In this document: positions 43,456 to 51,566 of the stretch, in pieces
How the letters are laid out: every line of letters begins with the position of its first letter
Numbering within the stretch: the first letter of the stretch is position 1
Assembly: GCF_003992625.1 (NCBI RefSeq)
Contig: NZ_RZMW01000007.1
Span: forward strand, 29,871-93,870
Direction: 5' to 3'
Length of the DNA stretch: 64,000 nt
Source: Pelagibacterium lentulum
GTDB taxonomy: Bacteria; Pseudomonadota; Alphaproteobacteria; Rhizobiales; Devosiaceae
Made by a program: the position numbers and the translations under genes
Notes under the pieces: generated by a model
Database searches by the model: none
The model's input: the letters and a program-made list of their open reading frames with translations, nothing else
Told to the model about the DNA's origin: nothing

Positions 43456-44098
43456 CGATGCCGAGCGGTTTGGCAATATCGGCAATCTGACGTGTCATCT
43501 GAATGTCGGCGGTGGAGGGTTGAGGATCGCCCGAGGGATGATTATGCACGAGAATCAGTGCGGTTGCCGATAGCTCGAGCGAGCGCTTGATGACTTCGCG
43601 AGGATAAACCGGCGTGTGATCGACGGTGCCGACCTGCTGGACTTCATCGGCGATCAGCTTGTTCTTTTTGTCCAGAAACAGGATACGGAACTGCTCCTTG
43701 GTCTCGTAGGCCATCTGCGCCTTGCAATATTCGATAACGGCCGTCCATGACGCGAGCACTGGCCGTTCTTGAATGGCGTCGCGCCCTATGCGTTGGGCTG
43801 CGGCAAGGATTACCTTGAGATCGATGATGGCGGTTGGACCAAGCCCGTCAATTTCTTCAAGCAGATGCGCGGGCGCGCCCAGCACTTCGGAAAAACTTCC
43901 GAAACGGTCCAGCATCGCCTTTGCGATCGGTTTGGTATCGCGGCGCGGCAGAATGCGGAACAGAATGAGTTCGAGCAATTCGTAATCCTGGAGCGAGGCG
44001 GCTCCATTCGTTACGAAGCGCTCACGCAGGCGGTCACGATGCCCGTGATAATGCGGGCGGGCAGGCTGGCTCTCGGACAGACCCCCCGTCTTGCTCAT
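43388..44098 (-). CDS. radC: RadC family protein (JAB/MPN domain)
   Basis: A 236-residue protein. An N-terminal UPF0758 helical part ([28 protein letters not shown]) precedes a JAMM metalloprotease-like domain with H185, H187 and D198 in '[15 protein letters not shown]'. The family's link to DNA repair is doubtful; some members assist in mobile-element or phage functions. Its ATG overlaps the map stop (ATGA), so map-radC is an operon. Its last codons are duplicated at 42077-42144. Confidence 0.94.
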   Translation of the reverse strand: MSKTGGLSESQPARPHYHGHRDRLRERFVTNGAASLQDYELLELILFRILPRRDTKPIAKAMLDRFGSFSEVLGAPAHLLEEIDGLGPTAIIDLKVILAAAQRIGRDAIQERPVLASWTAVIEYCKAQMAYETKEQFRILFLDKKNKLIADEVQQVGTVDHTPVYPREVIKRSLELSATALILVHNHPSGDPQPSTADIQMTRQIADIAKPLGIVVHDHIIVGRTGHASLKGMKLF

Positions 44099-44928
44099 GC
44101 GGTCCGGGCAGCCAATGGATTGAACAGACCGGCTGGCGAAAGCGTAAAGATTTCGGCGCCGGTTTCGGTAATGCCGATCGAATGTTCACACTGGGCAGAG
44201 AGCGTGCGATCGCGGGTTACAGCCGTCCAGCCGTCATTTAGAATTTTGACTTGCGGACGTCCCAGATTGATCATCGGTTCGATGGTGAAGATCATGCCAG
44301 GCTTGAGTTCCACGCCGGTGCCCGGATTTCCAAAATGCAGGATGTTAGGCTCGTCATGGAAGAGCTTGCCAATGCCATGCCCCACGAAATCGCGCACAAC
44401 GCTCATGCGTTCGCCCTCGGCATAGCGTTGGATCGCCGCCCCTATATCGCCGGTCGTATTGCCCGGTTTTGCCGCTTCGATGCCCAGTCGCAGACATTCA
44501 TAGGTGACATTGATCAACCGTTCCGCTTTGCGGGAGATTTCGCCCACCGGGTACATTCGGCTTGAGTCTCCATGCCACCCGTCAAGAATGAGCGTTACGT
44601 CGATATTGACGATGTCGCCTTCGCGCAGAGGGCGTTCCGAGGGCATGCCGTGGCAGACGACGTGGTTGATCGATGTGCAGGTGGAAAAGCGATAGCCACG
44701 GTAATTGAGCGTTGCCGGGATTGCGCCATTGTCGCGCGCGAACTCATAAACCATCCGATCGAGCTTTTCGGTCGGAACGCCGGGTTCGACCATTGGCACC
44801 AAAAGATCCAGCGCCTGCGCCGTGAGCGCGCCAGCCTTGCGCATCCCTGCAAAGCCCTCCTCGCCATGCAGGGGAATTACCCCTGGCATGCGCTTTTTCT
44901 TGGCGGTAGCGTCGACGTAAGTGGTCAT
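44095..44928 (-). CDS. map: Methionine aminopeptidase, type I
   Basis: The 277-residue enzyme removes the initiator Met. The pita-bread fold motifs are present: '[44 protein letters not shown]' with the two metal-binding Asp, '[19 protein letters not shown]' with the His, and '[11 protein letters not shown]' and '[15 protein letters not shown]' with the Glu ligands. GGAG precedes ATG 44928. It is coupled to radC. Confidence 0.97.
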   Translation of the reverse strand: MTTYVDATAKKKRMPGVIPLHGEEGFAGMRKAGALTAQALDLLVPMVEPGVPTEKLDRMVYEFARDNGAIPATLNYRGYRFSTCTSINHVVCHGMPSERPLREGDIVNIDVTLILDGWHGDSSRMYPVGEISRKAERLINVTYECLRLGIEAAKPGNTTGDIGAAIQRYAEGERMSVVRDFVGHGIGKLFHDEPNILHFGNPGTGVELKPGMIFTIEPMINLGRPQVKILNDGWTAVTRDRTLSAQCEHSIGITETGAEIFTLSPAGLFNPLAARTA

Positions 44929-44955
44929 CAAATTCTCCAGACTACGCACCGGAAT

Positions 44956-45666
44956 TTAGTCATCGCGCTTAACAAAGGGAAGGGGGTGCGCAATGGTAAT
45001 CGAAGTCATATTCAGATGCGTTGCATAGCACAGCGCTTCAACGCCGCGTGCATGGGCGCCCTCGAAGGCGCGCGCGTAGGCTGGATCGATGTCGCTGGCG
45101 AGGGCAAATTGCGTGCAGTCGGTGCGCTGGACCAAATAGAGCATGACCGCGCGATGGCCAGCATCGACCATTTTTCCGAGATCCTCCAAATGCCGCGTTC
45201 CGCGTGCCGTCACCGAATCCGGGAACTCTGCCAACCCCTCCTGGCGCACCAGATGCACGTTTTTGACCTCCAGGTAACAATCGGGCAGGCCCTCGCCTGA
45301 GAGGAAGAAATCGACCCGGCTCTTCTCGCCATATTTCATTTCCGGCCGGACGCTGGAATAGGCTGCAAGTTCGGGAATAGCCTTTTCGGCCAATGCCTTT
45401 GCGACAATGCGATTGGGGTGGGCGGTATTGATGCCGACCAGGCCTGTCGGCAGTTCCACAAGCTCCAGCGAATAGGCCAGTTTACGCTTGGGATCGTTCG
45501 ATTTTGAAAGCCAGACCGGCAGGCCCGGCATGGCCAGACCCGTCATGGCGCCGGGATTTGCACAATGGGCAGTGATCACAGAACCGTCGCCAAGCGTTAT
45601 GTCTGCGAGGAAGCGCTTGTAGCGCTTGATCAACGTGCCGGGGATAAGGGTGGAAGGAAACTGCAT
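44956..45666 (-). CDS. sfsA: SfsA family DNA-binding nuclease
   Basis: The 236-residue SfsA has 'RYKRFLADITLGDGSVITAHCANPGAMTGL' at the N-terminus and the nuclease-like core 'KSRVDFFLSGEGLPDCYLEVKNVHLV' followed by 'ARGTRHLEDLGKMVDAGHRAVMLYLVQRTDCTQFALASDIDPAYA'. E. coli SfsA was named for a maltose-regulation effect; a nuclease role comes from structure. It lies 27 nt upstream of map on the same strand. Confidence 0.95.
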   Translation of the reverse strand: MQFPSTLIPGTLIKRYKRFLADITLGDGSVITAHCANPGAMTGLAMPGLPVWLSKSNDPKRKLAYSLELVELPTGLVGINTAHPNRIVAKALAEKAIPELAAYSSVRPEMKYGEKSRVDFFLSGEGLPDCYLEVKNVHLVRQEGLAEFPDSVTARGTRHLEDLGKMVDAGHRAVMLYLVQRTDCTQFALASDIDPAYARAFEGAHARGVEALCYATHLNMTSITIAHPLPFVKRDD

Positions 45667-45801
45667 ATTCGATCAGACTTGCTTGATTTTTTCAGGCGGT
45701 AAGGGCATCCATGACGTCCCTTGTTTGCGGTTTGGCTCATTGTCGAACCGCAAGGAAAATTTCATCGTGTTCTGGACAACGCATCAGGCTTGGTCAACCC
45801 A

Positions 45802-46575
45802 ATGAATGCAAAGATCGTGACGGCCGGTTTGCTGGTCATTGGGGATGAAATCCTTTCGGGGCGGACCAAGGACGTCAATATCAACGCCACTGCACAATTC
45901 TGCACTGACCTGGGGATCGAGCTTTCCGAGGTTCGGGTGGTGCCGGACGTCATCGATACGATCGTTGAGGCGGTCAACGCCCTGCGCAAGCGCTATACTT
46001 ACGTCTTTACGACCGGCGGGATCGGTCCGACCCATGACGATATTACCGCCGATGCGATTGCCAGGGCATTTGGCGTTGCGCTGCCTATCCATCCGGTGGC
46101 GCGGGAAATGCTTGAATCGCGCTGGAAGGAATCGGGCACTGAAGTCACCGCCGCCCGGTTGCGCATGGCGCGTATCCCTGAAGGCGCCGATCTTGTGGTC
46201 AATGCCGTTTCCGCTGCGCCCGGTTTCAGGATAGCTAATGTGTATGTGATGGCCGGTGTGCCGGTAATCATGAAGGCCATGCTCGAAGCGATAGCGCCCA
46301 CGCTTGAGGGTGGCCGCAAGGTCGAAAGCCGGTCTGTCAGTGCCGGAGTGGGCGAGGGCGCGCTCGGCGACCCCTTGGCTGAAATCCAGAGCCGGTACGA
46401 TGACGTCAAGATCGGTTCTTACCCGCAAATGGGGTATGGCCACATTATGACCTATCTTGTCCTGCGCAGCCACGACATTGCCCGGCTTGATACCGCGACT
46501 GCCGAGGTGCAGGCGCTGGTCGATAAAATTCATCGCGACAAAAATATTACCTTGCCCGAGGAGGCAAAACCATGA
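45802..46575 (+). CDS. CinA-N/molybdopterin-binding domain protein
   Basis: A 257-residue protein with the MoaB/MogA-like domain of CinA: '[36 protein letters not shown]' and '[31 protein letters not shown]'. CinA proteins with this domain hydrolyse ADP-ribose or pyridine nucleotides; the C-terminal PncC deamidase domain is absent. ATG 45802 begins the domain. Its stop overlaps the gpt start in ATGA, giving an operon. Confidence 0.9.
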   Translation: MNAKIVTAGLLVIGDEILSGRTKDVNINATAQFCTDLGIELSEVRVVPDVIDTIVEAVNALRKRYTYVFTTGGIGPTHDDITADAIARAFGVALPIHPVAREMLESRWKESGTEVTAARLRMARIPEGADLVVNAVSAAPGFRIANVYVMAGVPVIMKAMLEAIAPTLEGGRKVESRSVSAGVGEGALGDPLAEIQSRYDDVKIGSYPQMGYGHIMTYLVLRSHDIARLDTATAEVQALVDKIHRDKNITLPEEAKP

Positions 46576-47066
46576 GCCAACCCAACAAGTCCTTTCCGGT
46601 ATCCTGGGATCAGTTCCATCGCGACTCGCGCGCGCTCGCCTGGCGCCTGACCAGCGAAGGTCCGTTTCATGCGATCGTTGCCATCACGCGGGGCGGACTG
46701 GTGCCTGCGGCCATCATCGCGCGCGAACTCAATATCCGTGTTGTGGAAAGCGTTTCGGTCAAGTCATACGACCATCAGGCCCAAGGCGAAGTGCGCGTAC
46801 TCAAGTCGATCAGTCCAGAACTTGTCACCGCCGATGCTACTGGCGAAAAACTGCTGATCATCGACGATCTTGTCGATACGGGCGCAACCGCGCGCGCCGT
46901 CCGCGACATGCTGCCGAATGCGCACTTCGCTACCGTTTATGCAAAGCCGCTCGGACGGGAACTGGTGGACACGTTCATTACGGAAGTAAGCCAGGACACC
47001 TGGATATATTTCCCGTGGGATCTCGATTTCACCTATGCGCCCCCGATCACTGGCGGCACGGACTGA
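46572..47066 (+). CDS. gpt: Xanthine phosphoribosyltransferase
   Basis: The 164-residue purine salvage enzyme makes XMP and GMP from xanthine or guanine and PRPP. The PRPP-binding loop is '[24 protein letters not shown]', and '[45 protein letters not shown]' is the family N-terminus. It is translationally coupled to the CinA-like gene. Confidence 0.95.
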   Translation: MSQPNKSFPVSWDQFHRDSRALAWRLTSEGPFHAIVAITRGGLVPAAIIARELNIRVVESVSVKSYDHQAQGEVRVLKSISPELVTADATGEKLLIIDDLVDTGATARAVRDMLPNAHFATVYAKPLGRELVDTFITEVSQDTWIYFPWDLDFTYAPPITGGTD

Positions 47067-47090
47067 CGGTGCAGCGAAAGCGTTTCCGCG

Positions 47091-47669
47091 ATGCTTATCA
47101 AGCGCGAGATTCTTGAAAGAATTAAGTGTGGCGAGATAAAGCTGCAATTTCGCCGCTGGCGTCGGCGTACGATCCGGCCAGGCGGGACGCTCAAGACCGC
47201 GGTGGGCATGTTGCAGATCGGCGCAATCACTCCGACCTCGGCTGACCTGGTAACAGACGCCGATGCCCGAGATGCCGGGTTTGCCGACAGGGCCGATTTT
47301 CTGCGATGGCTCGATATGATGAAGCCGGGCGAACTCGATCGGATCGAGGTTAGCTACTTGGGCGAAGATCCACGAATCGCTCTGCGCATGGATACCAATT
47401 TCGATAACGCAGCACTGGCCCAGATCAGTCATGCACTCGACAAGATCGATAGTGGAGCATATCCGGGCTGGAGCCGGGACGTTCTGGCCTTGATTGCGGA
47501 ACGGCCAGGGGAGCGCGCGGAGGCGCTGGCGGAAGCCGTGGCAATGGAAAAGGCTGCGTTTAAGCCGCGGGTGCGCTTGTTAAAGGAACTTGGCCTCACC
47601 GAAAGCCTTGACACTGGGTACAGGCTTTCCCCGCGTGGGCAGGCGGTGTTTGACCGGATTGCGAAGTGA
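47091..47669 (+). CDS. ASCH-domain-like protein
   Basis: A 192-residue protein. The N-terminal half 'LIKREILERIKCGEIKLQFRRWRRRTIRPGGTLKTAVGMLQIGAIT' looks like an ASCH (PUA-like) RNA-binding domain, with a small helical C-terminal domain resembling a winged helix ('SRDVLALIAERPGERAEALAEAVAMEKAAFKPRVRLLKELGLTESL...YRLSPRGQAVFD'). It follows gpt by 24 nt. The assignment is from motif shape; function unknown. Confidence 0.7.
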   Translation: MLIKREILERIKCGEIKLQFRRWRRRTIRPGGTLKTAVGMLQIGAITPTSADLVTDADARDAGFADRADFLRWLDMMKPGELDRIEVSYLGEDPRIALRMDTNFDNAALAQISHALDKIDSGAYPGWSRDVLALIAERPGERAEALAEAVAMEKAAFKPRVRLLKELGLTESLDTGYRLSPRGQAVFDRIAK

Positions 47670-47732
47670 GCCATCTTGCGTTTTTCGTAAGGGGCGTTAG
47701 AACCCGAACGGATTGTGAACTTTGAAGAACAC

Positions 47733-47818
47733 GCGGGCGTGGTGGAATGGTAGACACACAGGACTTAAAATCCTGAGAGGGTATCCTCGTGCGGGTTCGA
47801 GTCCCGCCGCCCGCACCA
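47733..47818 (+). tRNA. tRNA-Leu (anticodon TAA)
   Basis: A full tRNA of 86 nt with encoded CCA. The acceptor stem pairs GCGGGCG (47733-47739) with CGCCCGC (47808-47814). The anticodon arm CAGGA-CTTAAAA-TCCTG gives anticodon TAA. The long variable arm (GAGGGTATCCTC) and the T arm GCGGG-TTCGAGT-CCCGC are as expected for leucine. Decayed mobile DNA starts immediately downstream. Confidence 0.97.
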
Positions 47819-47822
47819 ACGC

Positions 47823-48190
47823 TCATCCACGCCCCGGAGAAGCCTCACCTTTGCCTCGACTCCAATAGCCGCGATCAAGTGAAGCCCAGAGGTAGGCCGC
47901 AAGAAGCGTCCTGTTCGACGCGGCGCGACCGGGATCAAAGGTCGGCGCGAGGTGCTCGGTCACCAAGGCAGATGCTCGGGCGATGCTTCCGTCGGCCGAG
48001 GGAAAGACGTCGGGATGGCCGAAGTGGAAGATGGCCAGCATCTCGGCTGTTCAGTCGGACACCCCCCAGAAGGCCCGAACCTCTCCCCTGAGGTTTTCGT
48101 ACGCGAGTTCCCCCCATCCAGCGAAACGTTCAGGGCTCGACCGATGCAGCAACCCAAATTCCGTGATCGTCCGCACCTTTCGGGCGCTGA
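47823..48190 (-). pseudogene. Broken DNA glycosylase gene (HhH-GPD/AlkA-like)
   Basis: Read on the - strand, one frame runs from about 48190 to the stop at 47823 and carries 'GLSARKVRTITEFGLLHRSSPERFAGWGELAYENLRGEVRAFWGVSD*TAEMLAIFHFGHPDVFPSADGSIARA', interrupted by a TGA at 48051-48053. HhH-GPD glycosylases of this type have Trp after 'GVSD' and before 'TAEM', so the stop is a TGG-to-TGA change. The N-terminal part is missing. Its last codon is 4 nt from the tRNA-Leu 3' end. Confidence 0.75.
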
Positions 48191-48195
48191 GGCCG

Positions 48196-48425
48196 CACGC
48201 TGCCAGCCTCTCAGAGGACGAATTGGCGGCGCTGGCCGCCCTCATCGGCGAATACGACACGCGGGGACAGCAGGGCTATCAACTCACCGAAACCTTCTTC
48301 GACTAGTTCGAGGAAACCTTCGCAGGCCGCCTCGCGATCCAGGGCCCAAGACGAGCCGGGCGGGATGTGGAACGGAGCACCATATTCCCCGACTTCAAGG
48401 GCAACTACCCTGCGACTTCGTTGTG
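48196..48425 (+). pseudogene. Unidentified reading frame broken by a stop and a frameshift
   Basis: The + strand frame reads 'LSEDELAALAALIGEYDTRGQQGYQLTETFFD*FEETFAG' and then 'FPDFKGNYP'; TAG at 48304-48306 stands where Trp would fit, and a one-base shift near 48409 is needed to continue into 'CDFVVRGDADAD'. I do not recognise the family; the 'GPRRAGRD' and 'IFPDF' elements could belong to a restriction enzyme, but that is only a guess. It is head-on to the glycosylase remnant. Confidence 0.5.
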
Positions 48426-48499
48426 AGGGGCGACGCCGATGCGGATTTAACTGCACCGGGTTTGCCGGAGGCTCTAACTTCTGAGAAGGTGGAGCCGAT

Positions 48500-48847
48500 A
48501 TGAGCAAGACAACGAACAAATTTGCACCTGAAGTGCGCGAGCGGGCCATTCGTATGGTTCTGGACCACCAAGCGGAATATCCGTCCCGGTGGGCCGCAGT
48601 TTCCTCCATCGCTGCCAAGATCGGATGTTCACCAGCCACGTTGCACGACTGAGTTAAAAAGACCGAGGTCGACACTGGAAAGAGGGTCGGCCTGCCCAGC
48701 GATGTGGCTGAGAAGATGAAGGCTCTCGAGCGTGAGAACCGCGAACTTCGGCAAGCCAATGAACCGAAGGTCCGCGTCAGCGAGTTCTTGCGCAAGGCAT
48801 CTGCATATTTCGCGATGGCGGAGCTCGACCGCCCACTGAAGCGATGA
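48500..48847 (+). pseudogene. IS3-family orfA with internal stop
   Basis: The frame '[81 protein letters not shown]' is the HTH and leucine-zipper part of an IS3-type OrfA. TGA at 48650-48652 replaces the expected Trp ('LHDWVKK'). An in-frame extra stretch, 'PKVRVSEF', interrupts the expected '[13 protein letters not shown]'. Confidence 0.85.
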
Positions 48848-49311
48848 TTTCCTTTATCGATGAGCAGCGTGAGGGGTTTGGTGTGGCCCGCTGCACCGTC
48901 GCTCGGCTCATGAGTTCGATGGGCTTGCAGGGTATCATTCGTGGCAAGCCAATGCGCACGACCATCTCGGATAAAGCGGCTCCGAACCCGCTCGATGGGG
49001 TGAACCGCCAGTTCAAGGCTCCTGCGCCGAACAGGCTCTGGGTTTCGGACTTTACATACGTGGCCAGTTGGCAGGGCTTTGTCTATGTGGCCTTCGTCAT
49101 CGACGCCTTCGCACGTCGGATTGTGGGCTGGCGGGTGAGCCGGACAGCACATGCCGGGTTCATCCTCAATGCTCTTGAGCAGAGACCCTTCATGACCGAC
49201 GCCCTGTTCACGGTGACGGCCTTGTCCATCACTCGGACAGGGGCGTTCAGTATGTGTCGATCAGATATTCCGAGCGCCTGGCTGAAGCCGAGGAAAACTA
49301 CTACGCCATGA
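48844..49311 (+). pseudogene. IS3-family orfB (DDE transposase) with deletion and frameshift
   Basis: The start '[40 protein letters not shown]' lacks the 50-60 residues that normally separate 'FIDEQRE' from 'VARCTVARLM'. The DDE core 'NRLWVSDFTYVASWQGFVYVAFVIDAFARRIVGWRVSRTAHAGFILNALEQ' is recognisable, but a frameshift after it destroys the second Asp and Glu region. The ATG overlaps the orfA stop (ATGA). Confidence 0.85.
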
Positions 49312-49376
49312 TGGACGCATCAGTCATAGCCGCATAACTTAAACCAAACAGCCTCCGGCAAACCCGGTGCGGTTCA

Positions 49377-49763
49377 GTTGACATGGTTCATTGTCCTTCG
49401 TGGCCAACGCCGTTGGCTCGATATGTTGAAGGCTTAGTTTGTAGCTGAAACGCTGGTGGAAGGAGCGACGGTCAATGCGGTGGCCCGCCGCTTACCAGGT
49501 AGATGCCGCGGGGTGCGAGAAATCGATTTGAGAGTTCTGGGCAACCTCCGAAAATAGAAGTCACGACTTCTTGGAAGTTCGAAGCACCGAATTTTAGCAA
49601 AGCGGGGATTTCAGGGGACTTGATCGATTCAGTTCGCTTTGGTCCTGACAACTGACAAGCAGAGGTCAAACCCCGGAACAGACCGATCACCCATAGTTCA
49701 AGTATTCATCGATCCTGATTTGCGCTGAACCAATGTATGGCACTCGTGCCACTCGCGGCGTGA
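49377..49763. other. Non-coding remnant region with an IS66-type orfA shred
   Basis: The + strand at 49438-49494 reads 'FVAETLVEGATVNAVARRL', the start region of IS66-family orfA, with stops just before and the sequence lost after it. A 72-codon frame on the - strand (49472-49690) has no recognisable features. TGGCAC-TC-GTGCCA (49738-49751) lies just past the SorC stop on the - strand and may end that transcript. No intact gene is seen. Confidence 0.5.
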
Positions 49764-50708
49764 CTACGCTTCAAGCAAGCTTTGTGCCGTCTGCGCATCT
49801 GTTCCTAACGCGTTGACAATACCGCCTAGCAGGGCGCCGCGTATCGCTGGAACCTTGACGGCGCCGTTAGCCACCAGAACGCGGCGCGGACATTGCATGA
49901 GTTCGTCGAGATGGATCGCAATCGTCTGATCCTCAAGTTCTGTGTAAATAATTTGGCCCCGGGCATCAAAAAACCGCGCGCAAATGGTTCCGACAGCTCC
50001 ATTGGCCGTTGCTGAGCGCATCTGTTCAAGCGTGATGACACCATGCCGGAATATCGGTGCCTCATCATCGAGCGCTCCGAGACCAACTATGGCCATATCG
50101 AGCTTCTGCATCATTTCGAAGATCGGTCGGATTGAAGATGTTTGTCGCAACACCTTGGCGCTTGCAGGGTCGTCAGCCATAGCCGGAACAGGCAGGTTCC
50201 AGGCATCGCCGCCAAGATGTAGCGCCATGACTCTGCAGATCTCGGAAGGATGTGTGGGCAGCTGCCGGACTCCCACTCCGCCTATGAGAGGGAACACATT
50301 AATCTTTTTGTAGGCGGCCGTGCGCAGGCCATTGGCAACTGAAGCGACTGATCGTCCGTCTGAGATGCCGATATTCATTCCGTCTGAAAGGCGGCTTTCT
50401 ACGAAATGAGCAACGGCGCCGCCCAGAACGCGCAATGTCTCCTCGGCCGTTGTTCGCATCTCCACGACAATGGCATCTTGGAGCCCGTATCGGTCTTCTA
50501 ATTGTTCTTCGAGCTCCCGCGCCCGGAGGGCGTGCGGTACAACACGTATTTCCACGAACCCAAGTTCGAGCGCCTTTTTAAGTGCGCGGCTGACGGTCGA
50601 GTTCGATACGCCCAGACGCGCCGCAACTTCATTCTGAGGGAGGCGATCCTCGTAGTGCATACGAGCGATCATAACGATTTCATCCTGCCGACTCAGTCTC
50701 CGGGCCAT
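49764..50708 (-). CDS. SorC-family sugar-binding transcriptional regulator (1)
   Basis: A 314-residue regulator. The HTH is 'QDEIVMIARMHYEDRLPQNEVAARLGVSNSTVSRALKKALELGFVEI', and the C-terminal domain is the sugar-phosphate-binding SorC fold ('ALRARELEEQLEDRYGLQDAIVV', 'NVFPLIGGVGVRQLPTHPSEICRVMALHLGGDAWNLPVPAM'). SorC regulators such as LsrR and EryD respond to phosphorylated sugars. The start ATG at 50708 has GGAG upstream. It lies 20 nt downstream of the Rpe-like gene on the same strand and probably controls the divergent xylB-like operon through the 51522-51552 dyad. Confidence 0.92.
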   Translation of the reverse strand: MARRLSRQDEIVMIARMHYEDRLPQNEVAARLGVSNSTVSRALKKALELGFVEIRVVPHALRARELEEQLEDRYGLQDAIVVEMRTTAEETLRVLGGAVAHFVESRLSDGMNIGISDGRSVASVANGLRTAAYKKINVFPLIGGVGVRQLPTHPSEICRVMALHLGGDAWNLPVPAMADDPASAKVLRQTSSIRPIFEMMQKLDMAIVGLGALDDEAPIFRHGVITLEQMRSATANGAVGTICARFFDARGQIIYTELEDQTIAIHLDELMQCPRRVLVANGAVKVPAIRGALLGGIVNALGTDAQTAQSLLEA

Positions 50709-50727
50709 TGCTGCTCCATTGTATTTG

Positions 50728-51441
50728 TTATAGAGCTGCATTGCGGCAGCCGAGCGCGTCAAGCAATGGTTCGTATCCCACATCCGGCGTCGGTTTGAAT
50801 AGGGCTCCACCCACAACAACGCGGTCTGCGCCCGCCGATATGACATCGACAATGTTGGACGTGTCAATTCCGCCATCGGCAATGATGGCAATATCCGGCC
50901 ATTGCAATCGCATTGCTCGCAGTTTCGCTATCAGTTCGGGGCGGCTGGACTGCGCGCTGGTGCCGGGTTCTATAAGCATGACGAGCAGGTAATCCGCCCA
51001 TTGAACAAGGGGTGATATCGCCTCGATCGACAATGCCGGCGAAATCGCAACTCCTGCTAAGACCGATTCTCTCCGCATTCGTTCCAGTATGGCTCTCGGA
51101 TCATCGCAAGAGTCGGGATGAAAGGCCAGCGCTCCAGCCTTGTTGATGACATCTTCGATATGAGCCTGTGGATTCCAGGCCATGAGGTGGACATCGAACT
51201 GGCATTGTGGAAAGCGCGCTCCCAGTTCATCCAGAGTCTGAAGCGACAATCCATGCGCTGGTACGAATAGACCGTCCATCACGTCGAAATGGAAGTGGTT
51301 CAAACCCAGATCCAGGCAGCACTGAACCATTCGGGCTAACTGGGATTGATCGGCGGCATAAAGGCTCGGCAACACCAGGGGTGGGGCAAATTCCGCTTTG
51401 CGTCTGCCGTTGTCCGGCCACACAGATATAACTGTACCCAT
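50728..51441 (-). CDS. Ribulose/allulose-phosphate 3-epimerase-like enzyme
   Basis: A 237-residue TIM-barrel enzyme with the Rpe residues in place: 'PSLYAADQSQLARMV', 'NHFHFDVMDGLFVPA', 'FDVHLMAWNP' and 'IIADGGIDTSNIVDVISAGADRVVVGGALFK'. It differs clearly from the housekeeping Rpe at 38286-38963, so a different ketose phosphate (for example allulose-6-phosphate) is likely. GGAGGAGATGG precedes the chosen ATG (51441). It heads the - strand unit with the SorC gene, divergent from the kinase. Confidence 0.85.
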   Translation of the reverse strand: MGTVISVWPDNGRRKAEFAPPLVLPSLYAADQSQLARMVQCCLDLGLNHFHFDVMDGLFVPAHGLSLQTLDELGARFPQCQFDVHLMAWNPQAHIEDVINKAGALAFHPDSCDDPRAILERMRRESVLAGVAISPALSIEAISPLVQWADYLLVMLIEPGTSAQSSRPELIAKLRAMRLQWPDIAIIADGGIDTSNIVDVISAGADRVVVGGALFKPTPDVGYEPLLDALGCRNAAL

Positions 51442-51521
51442 CCATCTCCTCCCGCTCGCGGTTTGGCGAAGTCGCATCAAAAATCCGTCTTGACGAGAAC
51501 CTAACCTCGGGTTTAACTGAA

Positions 51522-51552
51522 TGCAATAAATTCCATAATGCAAAAAATTGCA
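51522..51552. promoter_or_regulatory. SorC-type operator candidate in the divergent promoter
   Basis: TGCAAT (51522-51527) and ATTGCA (51547-51552) form a dyad, with a third copy of the core, ATGCAA (51538-51543), in between. It lies 15 nt before the kinase start and 81 nt before the divergent epimerase start. A second dyad, TAACC-TCG-GGTTTA, is near 51502-51515. Confidence 0.5.
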
Positions 51553-51566
51553 GTTTGGAGGAGGGG

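Larger units (their letters stand above)
48447..49376 (+). mobile_element. Decayed IS3-family insertion sequence
   Basis: The ends are inverted repeats: the left TTAACTGCACCGGGTTTGCC matches the right TGAACCGCACCGGGTTTGCC (read in from 49376) except at two positions, and both continue GGAGGC. The element is about 930 bp; intact relatives are near 1.2 kb. orfA has an internal stop and orfB an internal deletion and a frameshift, so it cannot move by itself. Confidence 0.85.

Noticed and set aside
47823..48652. Possible TGA/TAG recoding as tryptophan or selenocysteine
   Set aside because: Two different stop codons are involved, many intact neighbours end in TGA, and the genes carry other damage, so decay is simpler.
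48211..49152. 313-codon open frame on the - strand across the IS remnant
   Set aside because: It is antisense to the IS3 orfA and orfB remnants, whose translation is clearly transposase-like.
49472..49690. 72-codon frame resembling the Xre antitoxin ('IGLFRGL')
   Set aside because: The similarity is limited to seven residues and the rest has no match; it lies in a remnant region.
50728..51441. Calling the Rpe-like enzyme a second housekeeping rpe
   Set aside because: It is clearly diverged from the 38286-38963 copy and sits with the SorC gene in the catabolic island, so a different phosphosugar is more likely.
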